Source of the DNA: Caldicellulosiruptor danielii
Lineage (GTDB): Bacteria; Bacillota; Thermoanaerobacteria; Caldicellulosiruptorales; Caldicellulosiruptoraceae
DNA length: 64,000 nt
Direction of reading: 5' to 3'
Assembly (NCBI RefSeq): GCF_034343125.1
Contig: NZ_CP139957.1
Span: 1,573,001 to 1,637,000 of the forward strand
Shown here: one piece after another, positions 11,992-20,109 of the stretch
Layout: each line of letters begins with the position of its first letter
Numbering within the stretch: position 1 is the first letter of the stretch
The notes under the pieces: generated by a model
Database searches by the model: none
Seen by the model: the letters and a program-made list of their open reading frames with translations, nothing else
What the model was told of the DNA's origin: nothing
Position numbers and translations under genes: made by a program

Positions 11992-13116
11992 ATGAAAATT
12001 GGAATTGATGGTAGAGCTGCTAAATGGTATAGGGGTTCTGGTATTGGCACGTACACCTATCAACTTTTAAATTATATCAAAAAACTCGACAAAGAAAATG
12101 AATATCTAATAATCTGGCCTGACAGCTGCGAGACCGAATTTGTACTTGCACAGAATATAAACATCAACCTTCTTCCTCAGCAGTTAGATAAGTTCTGGGA
12201 AGAAATTATGATAAAAGAGATTATACTTCAAAATGATATCGATATATATCATGTTCCTCAAAATGGAATTGGGCTTCCTCTGTCTAAAAAATGCAGCTAC
12301 ATCATTACCCTGCACGATATAATTCCTTTTAGACTTCCTGAGACAGTCGGGCCAAGTTATTTAAAGATATTTAGGGATATTGTCCCAAAGATTGTTAAGA
12401 TAACAGATTGCATTATTACTGTGTCTGAATTCTCTAAAAAAGATATTTGTGAGTATTTTGATATCCACCCTTCAAAAGTATTTGTAACATATTTAGCAGC
12501 AGAGGATATATACAAACCCTTGCCAGAAGATGAGGTCAAAACCTTTCTTTTGCAGAGATTCAATTTTGACTTTCCATACATCCTTTATGTAGGTGGTTTT
12601 TCGCCGAGGAAAAATCTTAAAAGGTTGGTCAAAGCTTATTTTTTAATAAAAGAAAAAATTGAGCACATCCATCTTGTGATACCGGGGAAATTTAGCAGAA
12701 GTTATGAAGAAATAAAAAGCTTGGTTGAAAATCTCAATCTCACTTCCCACGTGCATTTTCTTTCTTATGTGGATGTAGAATTTATGCCATATATATACAA
12801 CGGTGCTTTGCTTTTTGTATATCCATCGCTGTACGAAGGATTTGGTCTTCCACCACTTGAGGCAATGGCTTGCAAAGTCCCAACTATAGCAAGCAACACA
12901 ACTTGCCTGCCTGAAGTTTTAAAGGATGCCGCACTGTATGTAGACCCTTATTCTGAAGAAGACATCGCTCAAAAAATGTTGCTTGTTTTAGAAAATGTAG
13001 AGCTGCGAAATCAGCTTGCTCAAAAAGGTTATATGCTTTCAAAAAGTTACAGCTGGGAAAAAACAGTTTTGGATACTTTGAAAACCTACCAGCAAATTTT
13101 TTCCTTGAAATATTAA
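11992..13116 (+). CDS. Glycosyltransferase family 4 (GT4)
   Basis: A 374-residue retaining glycosyltransferase of GT-B fold. The N terminus has the glycine-rich acceptor loop ([15 protein letters not shown]), and the C-terminal half has [13 protein letters not shown] and the E-x7-E donor site in [15 protein letters not shown]. There is no signal peptide, so it acts at the inner face of the membrane or in the cytoplasm, probably on a surface polysaccharide. Donor and acceptor sugars are unknown. It stands alone, divergent from the pseudouridine synthase gene, and no clear ribosome-binding site precedes the ATG. Confidence 0.88.
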   Translation: MKIGIDGRAAKWYRGSGIGTYTYQLLNYIKKLDKENEYLIIWPDSCETEFVLAQNININLLPQQLDKFWEEIMIKEIILQNDIDIYHVPQNGIGLPLSKKCSYIITLHDIIPFRLPETVGPSYLKIFRDIVPKIVKITDCIITVSEFSKKDICEYFDIHPSKVFVTYLAAEDIYKPLPEDEVKTFLLQRFNFDFPYILYVGGFSPRKNLKRLVKAYFLIKEKIEHIHLVIPGKFSRSYEEIKSLVENLNLTSHVHFLSYVDVEFMPYIYNGALLFVYPSLYEGFGLPPLEAMACKVPTIASNTTCLPEVLKDAALYVDPYSEEDIAQKMLLVLENVELRNQLAQKGYMLSKSYSWEKTVLDTLKTYQQIFSLKY

Positions 13117-13133
13117 AAAAATTAGAATATAAT
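13105..13133 (+). promoter_or_regulatory. Promoter for tRNA-Pro
   Basis: A -35 TTGAAA (13105-13110) and a -10 TATAAT (13128-13133) are exactly 17 bases apart. The -35 box overlaps the last codons of the glycosyltransferase gene, and the -10 ends 23 bases before the tRNA. Confidence 0.65.
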
Positions 13134-13156
13134 TGATGATGTAAATAACAAAAGGT

Positions 13157-13235
13157 CGGGGCGTAGCTCAGTTTGGTTAGAGCGCTAGCTTGGGGTGCTA
13201 GAGGTTCGCTGGTTCAAGTCCAGTCGCCCCGACCA
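13157..13235 (+). tRNA. tRNA-Pro (anticodon GGG)
   Basis: A complete cloverleaf: acceptor stem CGGGGCG pairing with CGCCCCG, D-arm with GCTCAGTTTGG, anticodon stem CTAGC/GCTAG around the loop TTGGGGT (anticodon GGG), T-arm with GGTTCAAGTCC, and an encoded CCA after the discriminator A. The anticodon reads proline CCC and CCU codons. A tract of T residues follows and may help end the transcript. Confidence 0.95.
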
Positions 13236-13252
13236 TTTTATTTTTTTTAAGT

Positions 13253-14413
13253 TCAGATTTCAAGCCTAAAAAGCATGCGGAAAATATCAAAAAGACTTCT
13301 CTTTTGGACATCCTTCTTTGCAATTAAGTCATATGAACTCAGTAAATTCCCATCTTTCCATAGCTCTAATTTTCCAATCCTCTGTCCAGCTTTCACAGGC
13401 GCTGATATGTGCTGAAGCAAGGTTACTTTTGTTTCAACTGTACTTTCATCACCTTTTTTAACAAGAAGCTTAACATCTGTGTTCAAAATTGCTTCTATTT
13501 CTTTCTCAATTCCATTTTTCACCTTTACCTTCCCGAAACAATATCCTTTAGAATAAGGGCTGTACATTGAAAAATTTGCAAAACCCCAATCCAAAAGCTT
13601 TATGGCCTCATTAAATCTTGTTTTGCTGTCTGATGCTCCCATTATAACCGCAATTAAATGAAGGCCATTTCTCAAAGCCGATGCTGATACACAAAACTTT
13701 GCTTTGTCGGTAGAACCTGTCTTGACACCTGTACATCCTTTATAAAACCTCACAAGCTTATTTGTATTTGTAAGGCCAAACTTTCCTTCTCTTATGGTAT
13801 CCACCCATGTTATAAGGTATTTTCTGATGATCTTGTGTTTTAAAAGTTCTCTTGACATTATTGCAACATCATATGCGCTGGTGTAATGATTTTCAGCATC
13901 AAGTCCATATGGATTTACAAAGTTCGTATCAAGCATTCCAAGTTCTTTTGCTTTTTTGTTCATCATATAAACAAATTCTTGAACGCTTCCTGCAATGTGC
14001 TCTGCAAGTGCAACACACGCATCATTTGCTGAGGCAATTGCAATTGATTTTAAAAGATCTTCAACTGTCATCTCTTCATTTTCCTTAAGATAAATTTGAG
14101 ACCCACCAAGGCTTGATGCATTTTGACTTGCAACAACTTTGTCAGAAAGTTTTATTCTACCTTTTTCTATTACTTCACATATCAAAATCATAGTCATTAT
14201 TTTGGTTATCGACGCCGGGGAAAGTTTTTCATGTGAGTTCTTTTCGTAAAGAATCTTTCCTGTGTCAAAGTCAACAAGTATTGCTGATTTTGCTGAAATT
14301 TCTAAGGAGGGTGTTTGGGTTTGAAGGTACTCGCCAAATACCTTCTTGCAGCCAATATTTGAATTTCCAAAGAGCATAAGAAATACTATCAAAATTGCTA
14401 TGTTTTTTCTCAC
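13253..14413 (-). CDS. dacF: D-alanyl-D-alanine carboxypeptidase (DacF/PBP5 type)
   Basis: A 386-residue penicillin-binding carboxypeptidase that removes the terminal D-Ala from peptidoglycan stem peptides outside the membrane. An N-terminal hydrophobic signal segment is followed by the catalytic SxxK (SITK, residues 68-71), the SAN triad (in IASANDACVALAEHIAG) and KTG (in GVKTGSTDKAKF), then a PBP5-like C-terminal domain. The start is a GTG with GGTGAT about 7 bases upstream. It is divergent from the sleB-like gene, giving a small wall-remodelling pair. The choice between DacF and other DacA-like paralogues is not secure. Confidence 0.88.
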   Translation of the reverse strand: MRKNIAILIVFLMLFGNSNIGCKKVFGEYLQTQTPSLEISAKSAILVDFDTGKILYEKNSHEKLSPASITKIMTMILICEVIEKGRIKLSDKVVASQNASSLGGSQIYLKENEEMTVEDLLKSIAIASANDACVALAEHIAGSVQEFVYMMNKKAKELGMLDTNFVNPYGLDAENHYTSAYDVAIMSRELLKHKIIRKYLITWVDTIREGKFGLTNTNKLVRFYKGCTGVKTGSTDKAKFCVSASALRNGLHLIAVIMGASDSKTRFNEAIKLLDWGFANFSMYSPYSKGYCFGKVKVKNGIEKEIEAILNTDVKLLVKKGDESTVETKVTLLQHISAPVKAGQRIGKLELWKDGNLLSSYDLIAKKDVQKRSLFDIFRMLFRLEI

Positions 14414-14569
14414 CTTGTCATCACCCCGATTCTTTAATTCTCCTACTTTTAAATTATCTGCACATTGAGCTTAAGTTATTCACTCATACATATTCTCAAA
14501 AATTTAGATGCATAATACTATTTGTAAAATCATATTGCAGAGTGATTAAACTGCATGGGGTGATGATAA

Positions 14570-15250
14570 ATGAGATTTGTAAAAGCATTAATACTACTCA
14601 TACTTTTGAGTTTGAGCGTGTATATCACAGCAGACTATCAGCAACTTAAATTCAAATATGCTCTCTCTCCTATTATCCTTTCATACTATGGCTCTACAGG
14701 ACCAGAGGTGATTGAAATCCAGAAAAGACTTAAACAGTGGGGATATTACGACGGACCAATTGACGGTATTTATGGATATAAAACATATATGGCGGTAAGA
14801 TACTTTCAGGCTAAAAATGGCCTTAAAGTAGATGGAATTGCAGGAAGCGAAACTCTCAGGGCACTTGGAATTGTCACAACAACGTCACGTTCATCATATA
14901 GCTCAAACCTCAACCTTCTTGCTCGTCTTGTCAGCGCAGAAGCACGGGGAGAACCTTACGTTGGACAAGTCGCAGTAGGAGCAGTGGTGCTAAATAGGGT
15001 AAGACATCCAAGTTTTCCAAACTCAATAGCAGGTGTGATCTATCAACCAGGGGCTTTTGAGTCTGTAGCAAACGGTCAGATAAACCTTCCCCCAACAGTA
15101 TCAGCAATAAATGCTGCAAGGGATGCACTCAACGGATGGGACCCAACAGGCGGTGCTCTTTACTTTTTCAATCCTGCAAAAACTACAAACAAATGGATTT
15201 GGAGCAGGCCAATTGTAGCTGTCATAGGCAACCATGTATTCGCAAGGTAA
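14570..15250 (+). CDS. sleB: SleB-like cell wall hydrolase
   Basis: A 226-residue secreted hydrolase. A hydrophobic N-terminal signal (residues 4-20) is followed by a peptidoglycan-binding type 1 domain (about 44-100, GPEVIEIQKRLKQWGYYDGPIDG) and a Hydrolase_2 domain (about 118-226) with the catalytic glutamate region SAEARGEPYVGQVAVGAVV. In spore formers this family is a cortex lytic enzyme. Here a more general wall role is possible, because paralogues occur in organisms not known to sporulate. The ATG follows GGGGTGATG. A small CBM25-like gene starts 24 bases downstream. Confidence 0.87.
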   Translation: MRFVKALILLILLSLSVYITADYQQLKFKYALSPIILSYYGSTGPEVIEIQKRLKQWGYYDGPIDGIYGYKTYMAVRYFQAKNGLKVDGIAGSETLRALGIVTTTSRSSYSSNLNLLARLVSAEARGEPYVGQVAVGAVVLNRVRHPSFPNSIAGVIYQPGAFESVANGQINLPPTVSAINAARDALNGWDPTGGALYFFNPAKTTNKWIWSRPIVAVIGNHVFAR

Positions 15251-15273
15251 AAGGAAGGTGAATCAATTCAAAA

Positions 15274-15579
15274 ATGCAACTTCCTTTTAAATTTTACCCA
15301 CAACAGCCCATTGCGGGTGATAAATTGATAGTAACTTATAATAATGGTATTTTGCTGGACGGTCTTGAGAAGGAGATTTACCTTAAATTTGGTTTCGGAA
15401 GAGAGTTTATAGAAAGCAAAGTATATGAAACTAAAATGATAAAGAAAAATGGCGAATATATAGCAGTACTTCCTCTGCTCAAAAGCGGTTTTTTGTTTGT
15501 TTCATTTAAAGATAATTTTGGAAATGCAGATGATAACAATGGAAACTTTTATAGGATAGATATAAAATCAAAGGAATGA
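15274..15579 (+). CDS. Small CBM25-like (starch-binding-like) protein
   Basis: A 101-residue protein with no signal peptide. The C-terminal motif FKDNFGNADDNNGNFYRIDI resembles the DNNxGxxY signature that ends family 25 carbohydrate-binding modules, and the overall length matches one isolated module. This would make it a free-standing cytoplasmic glucan-binding protein, perhaps acting on glycogen, but that is inference. An alternative is an unrelated beta-sandwich. It follows sleB by 24 bases with its own AAGGTGAA ribosome-binding site, and its stop lies in the stem of a shared terminator. Confidence 0.6.
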   Translation: MQLPFKFYPQQPIAGDKLIVTYNNGILLDGLEKEIYLKFGFGREFIESKVYETKMIKKNGEYIAVLPLLKSGFLFVSFKDNFGNADDNNGNFYRIDIKSKE

Positions 15580-15605
15580 GAAAAAACTTCTTCTCATTCC
15601 TTTTT
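15571..15605. terminator. Bidirectional terminator between the CBM25-like gene and fur
   Basis: A 10-bp stem GGAATGAGAA / TTCTCATTCC flanked by A on one side and T on the other, lying between two convergent genes and overlapping both 3' ends. It can serve both strands. Confidence 0.8.
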
Positions 15606-16049
15606 GCAATCTTTACATACGCCATAGAATTTGACTATGTGATTGACAACTTTAAATCCTTTTTCTTTTTCTATTTGATCCTCTAAACTTTCAAGTAAAT
15701 CATCTTCTGCCTCTTCCACTTTCCCGCACTTTATACATATTAGGTGATGATGATTGTGAGATTGTTCGCTATTTGAAAGTTCAAAACGTGAACATCCATC
15801 GTCAAGGTCAATCTTGTTAAGAACTTTTAAATCGTTCAAAAGCATTATGGTTCTGTATACTGTTGCAAGTCCAATCTCTGGCATCTTTTCTTTCACTATC
15901 TTGTATATCTCCTCAATGCTCAAATGTTTATCTTGATTGTCAAGAATTGAATCTAATATTATCCTTCTTTGGGTTGTTAGCTTATAACCTTTTTGCTTAA
16001 GCTGATCTTTTATTTCTTCCAACTGATCTTTTTTCATTCCGAATATCAC
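15594..16049 (-). CDS. fur: Fur-family metalloregulator
   Basis: A 151-residue Fur-type repressor. The winged-helix (about residues 12-85, LTTQRRIILDSIL and GLATVYRTIMLL) is followed by the histidine-rich metal site (HNHHHLICIKCGK) and a second CxxC (CKDC) near the C terminus, giving the paired-cysteine structural zinc site. Fur, Zur and PerR cannot be separated by motif alone, but it stands beside feoAB, whose promoter holds a Fur-like palindrome, so iron response is the best guess. The start is a GTG at 16049; an ATG at 16037 is also possible. Confidence 0.9.
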   Translation of the reverse strand: MIFGMKKDQLEEIKDQLKQKGYKLTTQRRIILDSILDNQDKHLSIEEIYKIVKEKMPEIGLATVYRTIMLLNDLKVLNKIDLDDGCSRFELSNSEQSHNHHHLICIKCGKVEEAEDDLLESLEDQIEKEKGFKVVNHIVKFYGVCKDCKKE

Positions 16050-16123
16050 TGCTCCGCTATATTACTATTTGTAATTTACAATTTACTTATGATATACATT
16101 TTATTCTCTCAAAAGCTCAGATG

Positions 16124-16267
16124 TCAAGACTTCATTGAACAGTTCTTTTTGCAGCTTTTGCAATTTCCTGAACACTTGAACGCTTCAAACAAAGATGCGT
16201 TACACCGTGGACATTTTTTGTTTGAAATGTCCACCTCGTAACCACATACAAGACATTTTACTTTCAT
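16124..16267 (-). CDS. Small cysteine-rich zinc-ribbon protein in the feo locus
   Basis: A 47-residue ORF beginning MKVKCLVCGYEVD and ending NCSMKS. It holds eight cysteines: two CxxC knuckles in the first half (CLVC and CPRC) that form a rubredoxin-like or zinc-ribbon fold, and a second group CSGNCKSCKKNC near the end, like the tails of FeoB-associated Cys-rich proteins. A GGGAG lies upstream of the ATG. It sits between feoB (31 bases upstream) and fur on the same strand, and may be co-transcribed with feoAB. A role in iron handling is inferred from position and cysteines only. Confidence 0.7.
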   Translation of the reverse strand: MKVKCLVCGYEVDISNKKCPRCNASLFEAFKCSGNCKSCKKNCSMKS

Positions 16268-16297
16268 CCTAAACACTCTCCCTTTTGCGCACAAATC

Positions 16298-18121
16298 TTA
16301 AAGCATTAAATTTGCAAGAGCTCCTCCCACTAAAATCGCAATCACAGCTGAAGAAATCCATACAAAAACTGAATATTTAAGCCCGTTTTCTTTTGTCATC
16401 ATAGCAAAAGAAGTAATGCAAGGAACAAACAATGTTGTTGTTACAAGCGCAACAAACATCTGACCTTTTGTAGCTGGAATTGTCACAAGTCCTGCAGCTC
16501 CATAATCTCGTCTTATTATACTCAGGATAAATACCTCAGTTATCTCCTTAGGCAGTTTTAAAAATCCTGTAACAACCGGCTGTGCAAAATTTTCTATAGC
16601 ATGAAGAAGCTTTGTTGCATCCAAAAATCCAAGTATAAGCGTTGCTGCAACAAAGATTGGAAAAGCCTCTACCAAAAATCCTTTTGATTTATAATAGGTC
16701 TTTTTCAAAACGTTAGAAGGCCGAGGAATTCTCAAAGTTGGGAGATCTATAAAAAGTGATGTTGATTCACCCTTTATAATTTTGTTCAATATCCTGCCCA
16801 CCAGTCCGAAAATAAATCCAATTATAAAAATATAAACAACAAGATACCAAAACCCAAGTCTTGAAATAAGCCCACTAATTATTCCAAGCTGAGCAGAACA
16901 TGGTATTGTAAGTCCCAGCAAGAACATTGTAATGAGTCTTTCTCTTTTTGACCCTAATATTCTTGTTGTCATTGTTGCCATTGTAACACAGCCGAAGCCC
17001 AAAATTATAGGAATTATCGCCCTTCCATTTAAACCTATTTTATTGAACACTCTGTCAACAAGCGCTGCAATTCTGGGAAGATAACCGCTATCTTCTAATA
17101 TACTCATAAAAAGGTGGAAGGCTACAACAAGAGGAAACAACAAACCAAAAAAGATGATTGGAAACATAGAAAGTATTCCATAATTGCCAACAATAATCCT
17201 TTGCAAAAAGAGGTTTGTAACAAACTTACCTACAATCCCTTTTATGAAATCAAGGTAATACTCTCCCATAACTGTATTCATAGTAAAGTCAACCAGTCTT
17301 TGTGCAACAAGGACTCCCATAAAATAATACATAATATACAAAGTGGCAAATAAAATAGGAATCCCTGTGACAGGATTTATGAGAACTTGACTTAGTTTGT
17401 TTTTTAGCTCAATCTTCTTGGTATCAAACTTGACAGTTTTATTGAATATCTCATCCACATAGGTGCGCCTCAAAGTGTATATCTTTTCTTGAAGTTCAGA
17501 GACTGACGAACTGAACACATTTTCAGCTTCGGCAAGGCTTTCCCAAGAAAATTTCTTTCCTTCAGATTCTAAAACCTTTTCTAAATTAGGAGTGGAGTTG
17601 CCCTTTTTAAAAAGATTTTTATCTATAGCCTCTTTTAACTTGTCAATACCTTCTCCCTTGCTTGCCGATGTGGCTATCACTTCAACACCAAGGTTCTCTT
17701 TTAGCTTTTCTATGTCAATTTTGATATTATTTTTTTCAACCTCGTCAACCATGTTAAGTACAACTATGACTTCTTTTTGATAATCAATAAGCTGCTGTGT
17801 CAAGAATAAGTCTCTGTCAAGATGGACACTGTCGACTACATTTATAACCTTCTGCGTATTCAGCACAATATCACGCGTTACAATCTCTTCATTATTGAAA
17901 GAAGAAATTCCATAAACGCCCGGTGTGTCGACAATAACATAATCCTTGTAAAAACCATAATTGACATCTACAGTTGTGCCGGGATAATTTGAAACTTCTA
18001 CATATCTTCCTGTCAGTTTATTGAAAATAACTGATTTCCCAACATTAGGATTCCCAACAAGTGCTATTACCTCTTTGTCATCCGGAATATTTAGCATCTC
18101 TTGAACACAGTGACAGTTCAA
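16298..18121 (-). CDS. feoB: Ferrous iron transporter FeoB
   Basis: A 607-residue inner-membrane Fe(II) transporter. The N-terminal G domain has G1 GNPNVGKS (residues 23-30), the DTPG G3 and NMVDE G4, followed by the guanine-dissociation-inhibitor-like helical domain and, from about residue 250, the polytopic membrane part with two Gate motifs (the second around CVTMATMTTRILGSKRERL and IPCSAQLG). It is shorter than the E. coli protein but no core segment is missing. It follows feoA by 17 bases. Repression by Fur is likely from the operator upstream of feoA. Confidence 0.96.
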   Translation of the reverse strand: MNCHCVQEMLNIPDDKEVIALVGNPNVGKSVIFNKLTGRYVEVSNYPGTTVDVNYGFYKDYVIVDTPGVYGISSFNNEEIVTRDIVLNTQKVINVVDSVHLDRDLFLTQQLIDYQKEVIVVLNMVDEVEKNNIKIDIEKLKENLGVEVIATSASKGEGIDKLKEAIDKNLFKKGNSTPNLEKVLESEGKKFSWESLAEAENVFSSSVSELQEKIYTLRRTYVDEIFNKTVKFDTKKIELKNKLSQVLINPVTGIPILFATLYIMYYFMGVLVAQRLVDFTMNTVMGEYYLDFIKGIVGKFVTNLFLQRIIVGNYGILSMFPIIFFGLLFPLVVAFHLFMSILEDSGYLPRIAALVDRVFNKIGLNGRAIIPIILGFGCVTMATMTTRILGSKRERLITMFLLGLTIPCSAQLGIISGLISRLGFWYLVVYIFIIGFIFGLVGRILNKIIKGESTSLFIDLPTLRIPRPSNVLKKTYYKSKGFLVEAFPIFVAATLILGFLDATKLLHAIENFAQPVVTGFLKLPKEITEVFILSIIRRDYGAAGLVTIPATKGQMFVALVTTTLFVPCITSFAMMTKENGLKYSVFVWISSAVIAILVGGALANLML

Positions 18122-18138
18122 ATCTATCTAACCCCTTT

Positions 18139-18360
18139 CTACTTTTGAGTCTCAACTTCAATTTGCTTAGCAAGACCGTTTCCTATTGCAATCTCTTGGT
18201 GATTCTTCCTGAGAATAATAGGGCCATTATTTATTTTAGCTATACATTTTACTTTGCTTCCTTCATTTATACCAAATCTCAAAGCATAAACACGTGCGGT
18301 TTTGCTTTTTATGCTCTTTATTATAACTTCCTGGTCTTTTGAAATCATATCCAGCGTCAA
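18139..18360 (-). CDS. feoA: FeoA-domain ferrous iron transport protein
   Basis: A 73-residue SH3-like FeoA protein that assists FeoB. It shows the typical RVYALRFGINEGSKVKC and NNGPIILRKNHQEIAIGNGLAKQIEV pattern. The start is a TTG placed about 7 bases after GAGGTGAT; the ATG four codons further in would be too far from that site. First gene of feoA-feoB-small Cys protein, downstream of a Fur-box promoter. Confidence 0.9.
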   Translation of the reverse strand: MTLDMISKDQEVIIKSIKSKTARVYALRFGINEGSKVKCIAKINNGPIILRKNHQEIAIGNGLAKQIEVETQK

Positions 18361-18437
18361 AGCTGATCACCTCTCACGATATTAAATATAAAACTCTCTG
18401 GTTTTTTTGAAAACAATTTGTAATTGATACTTCGTGT

Positions 18438-18460
18438 TAATTGAAAATCATTTTCAATTA
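18438..18460. promoter_or_regulatory. Fur box upstream of feoA
   Basis: A 23-base palindrome, TAATTGAAAAT, central C, ATTTTCAATTA, perfect except for the unpaired centre. It resembles Fur-family operators and lies immediately downstream of the feoA -10 box on the minus strand, in the position expected for iron-dependent repression. Confidence 0.85.
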
Positions 18461-18461
18461 T

Positions 18462-18490
18462 ATAATAACAGATTTTTCTTTCTGGGTCAA
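18462..18490 (-). promoter_or_regulatory. feoAB promoter
   Basis: On the minus strand -35 TTGACC (18485-18490), a 17-base spacer and -10 TATTAT (18462-18467), directly followed by the Fur-like palindrome. The rest of the 370-base gap up to 18731 shows no further gene. Confidence 0.65.
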
Positions 18491-18731
18491 GGAGAATATT
18501 TGAAACTGCATTTCTTTTATTAATATCTATTTTAGTTATATTGTTGTAACAAAACTTTAATTAGTATTCAGAGTTTTGTTTGTCTAATGAGAAAGACTAC
18601 TATAATTCCCCTATTTGTTGAATTTTGTAGTTAAGATGATTTGAAAACTAAAATTCATTGTAGTATATTTAGGTTTTAGAGGACAATCGCAAACTCTAAG
18701 AATTTCAAAATTTCTATCGAGGTGATATTTC

Positions 18732-19244
18732 ATGGCACACAAAATGATCAAAATTGAAGACCTCAATTTTAACCCCTTTACTCTAATTGGAAAAGAGTGG
18801 ATGCTCATTACAGCAGGGAACATCAACTCATTTAACACAATGACTGCAAGCTGGGGAAACCTCGGCTATATTTGGGAAAGGCCTGTTGCCTTTTGTGTAA
18901 TAAGACCCCAGAGGTTTACAAGAAAGTTTGTTGAAGAAAATGAATTTTTTACACTCTCGTTTTTCGGTAGGGAGTATAGGTCAGCTCTTGAAATCTGCGG
19001 CAAATATTCTGGCAAAGATGTTAATAAGGTTGAGATGGCAAAGCTCACTCCCAAAGAAGATGAAGAGTTCAAAACAGTGTTTTTTGATGAGGCTAACCTT
19101 GTTTTTGTTTGCAAAAAGATTTACTTTCAAGATATAATCTCTGAGAATTTCCTGGACAAAGCTATTTACAATTTTTACCCTGCAAAAGATTATCATAGAA
19201 TGTTTATTGGGGAGATTGTTAAAGTGCTAAAGAGGGAGGAGTAA
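18732..19244 (+). CDS. Flavoredoxin-like flavin reductase family protein
   Basis: A 170-residue FMN-binding split-barrel protein of the flavin reductase/flavoredoxin family. Visible features are the FMN-contact region TAGNINSFNTMTASWGNLG and RPVAFCVIRPQRFTRKFVEE, followed by FTLSFFG. Members carry out FMN reduction or electron transfer in anaerobes. A strong GAGGTGAT lies 6-7 bases before the ATG. The next gene, encoding a CopZ-type iron-sulfur protein, begins 6 bases after the stop, so both may serve one redox task; the substrate is unknown. Confidence 0.85.
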   Translation: MAHKMIKIEDLNFNPFTLIGKEWMLITAGNINSFNTMTASWGNLGYIWERPVAFCVIRPQRFTRKFVEENEFFTLSFFGREYRSALEICGKYSGKDVNKVEMAKLTPKEDEEFKTVFFDEANLVFVCKKIYFQDIISENFLDKAIYNFYPAKDYHRMFIGEIVKVLKREE

Positions 19245-19250
19245 AAAATA

Positions 19251-19745
19251 ATGGACTGCTGCACACAATCTTGCTGCTCATCATGCTGTGAAAGTAGCTA
19301 CGTTGAAATTTCAGCCTGCCCTGTTTGCAAGCAGGAGGGAATACTTGTAAAAAATTTTACAGTGAGGCATATTGTTTCAGAAGAGTATTTGCCTCAAGTA
19401 GGAACTAAAGACTATTTCTTGTGCACAAACCCAGAGTGTGATGTAGGATATTACCAAGGCGAAAATGTCTTTTACAAGCAGCAGCTAAAGGTACCAATCT
19501 GGCTTAAAAAAGATGCAAATCCCAAGTATGTATGCTATTGCGGCAAGGTTACAGAAGAGGATATAATGGATGCGGTTTTGAAAAAAGGGGCAAAAACTCT
19601 TGGTGAGGCTTGTAAAATCACAGGTGCAATGAAAGACTGCAAATGTGAGATAAATAACCCAACTGGAAAGTGCTGCACAGATATTGTTAAAGAAGCATTT
19701 GAAAAGGCTATAAAGATCAAAGAAGGGAAAATGTGGACTGCCTGA
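19251..19745 (+). CDS. CopZ-type zinc/[2Fe-2S] protein
   Basis: A 164-residue cysteine-rich protein. A Cys cluster at the N terminus (CCTQSCCSSCC) is followed by a zinc-site domain (CPVCKQEG, then CTNPECDVGYY) and, from about residue 95, a BFD-like [2Fe-2S] domain (YVCYCGKVTEEDI, then CKITGAMKDCKC and GKCC). This order matches the N-terminal part of Archaeoglobus CopZ, which binds zinc and a 2Fe-2S cluster; the heavy-metal-associated copper domain of that protein is absent. No copper ATPase gene is nearby. An electron-carrier role with the upstream flavoredoxin is an alternative. Confidence 0.75.
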   Translation: MDCCTQSCCSSCCESSYVEISACPVCKQEGILVKNFTVRHIVSEEYLPQVGTKDYFLCTNPECDVGYYQGENVFYKQQLKVPIWLKKDANPKYVCYCGKVTEEDIMDAVLKKGAKTLGEACKITGAMKDCKCEINNPTGKCCTDIVKEAFEKAIKIKEGKMWTA

Positions 19746-19770
19746 ACTGACGTTTTATCATCGGCAGTCC
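19735..19770 (+). terminator. Possible hairpin terminator after the CopZ-type gene
   Basis: An 8-bp inverted repeat GGACTGCC / GGCAGTCC with a 20-base loop spans the stop codon and is followed by ATTATTT. The U tract is weak, so this is tentative. Confidence 0.4.
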
Positions 19771-19771
19771 A

Positions 19772-19939
19772 TTATTTCTGTCTTGAAAAAAGTAATTGCT
19801 TTGCCGGTTTAGACAAGTTCATCTCCATTGCAATATTTTGCATTACCTCTTTAGTCAATGAATCTTCTAATATACAAACCCCTGCTGGGTTACCTTGAAA
19901 TAACTTGTCTGTAAATGCATCTACCTGATATAGCTTCAT
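19772..19939 (-). pseudogene. PhzF-family protein, N-terminal stump
   Basis: A 55-codon reading frame beginning MKLYQVDAFTDKLFQGNPAG and continuing to IAMEMNLS. This is the N terminus of the PhzF/YHI9 isomerase family (normally about 260-300 residues), including the GNPAGV motif. The similarity stops after the MNLS segment, and the frame ends after FSRQK. The remaining 80 percent is absent. It faces the CopZ-type gene and looks like a deletion remnant. Confidence 0.8.
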
Positions 19940-20033
19940 CTCATAACTACCTTCCTTAAAGAAAAATTTTGAGAATTATTATATCATACATCACTATATT
20001 TGTAAGCCTTGCTTTTCATCTTATTTTAAAGGG

Positions 20034-20061
20034 TTGTAATAAAAATCCTCAGTGATATAAT
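20034..20061 (+). promoter_or_regulatory. Promoter for the 571-residue unknown gene
   Basis: -35 TTGTAA (20034-20039) and -10 TATAAT (20056-20061) with a 16-base spacer, about 49 bases before the ATG at 20110. The rest of the 364-base gap before it contains the PhzF remnant. Confidence 0.5.
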
Positions 20062-20109
20062 ATCTTTTGTAATCGATTTACTCAAATTCTGAAAGGAAGG
20101 TTTTCGCAA

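Noticed and set aside
19251..19745. Complete copper chaperone CopZ
   Set aside because: The heavy-metal-associated domain with its CxxC copper site is missing, so only the N-terminal type of domain is claimed.
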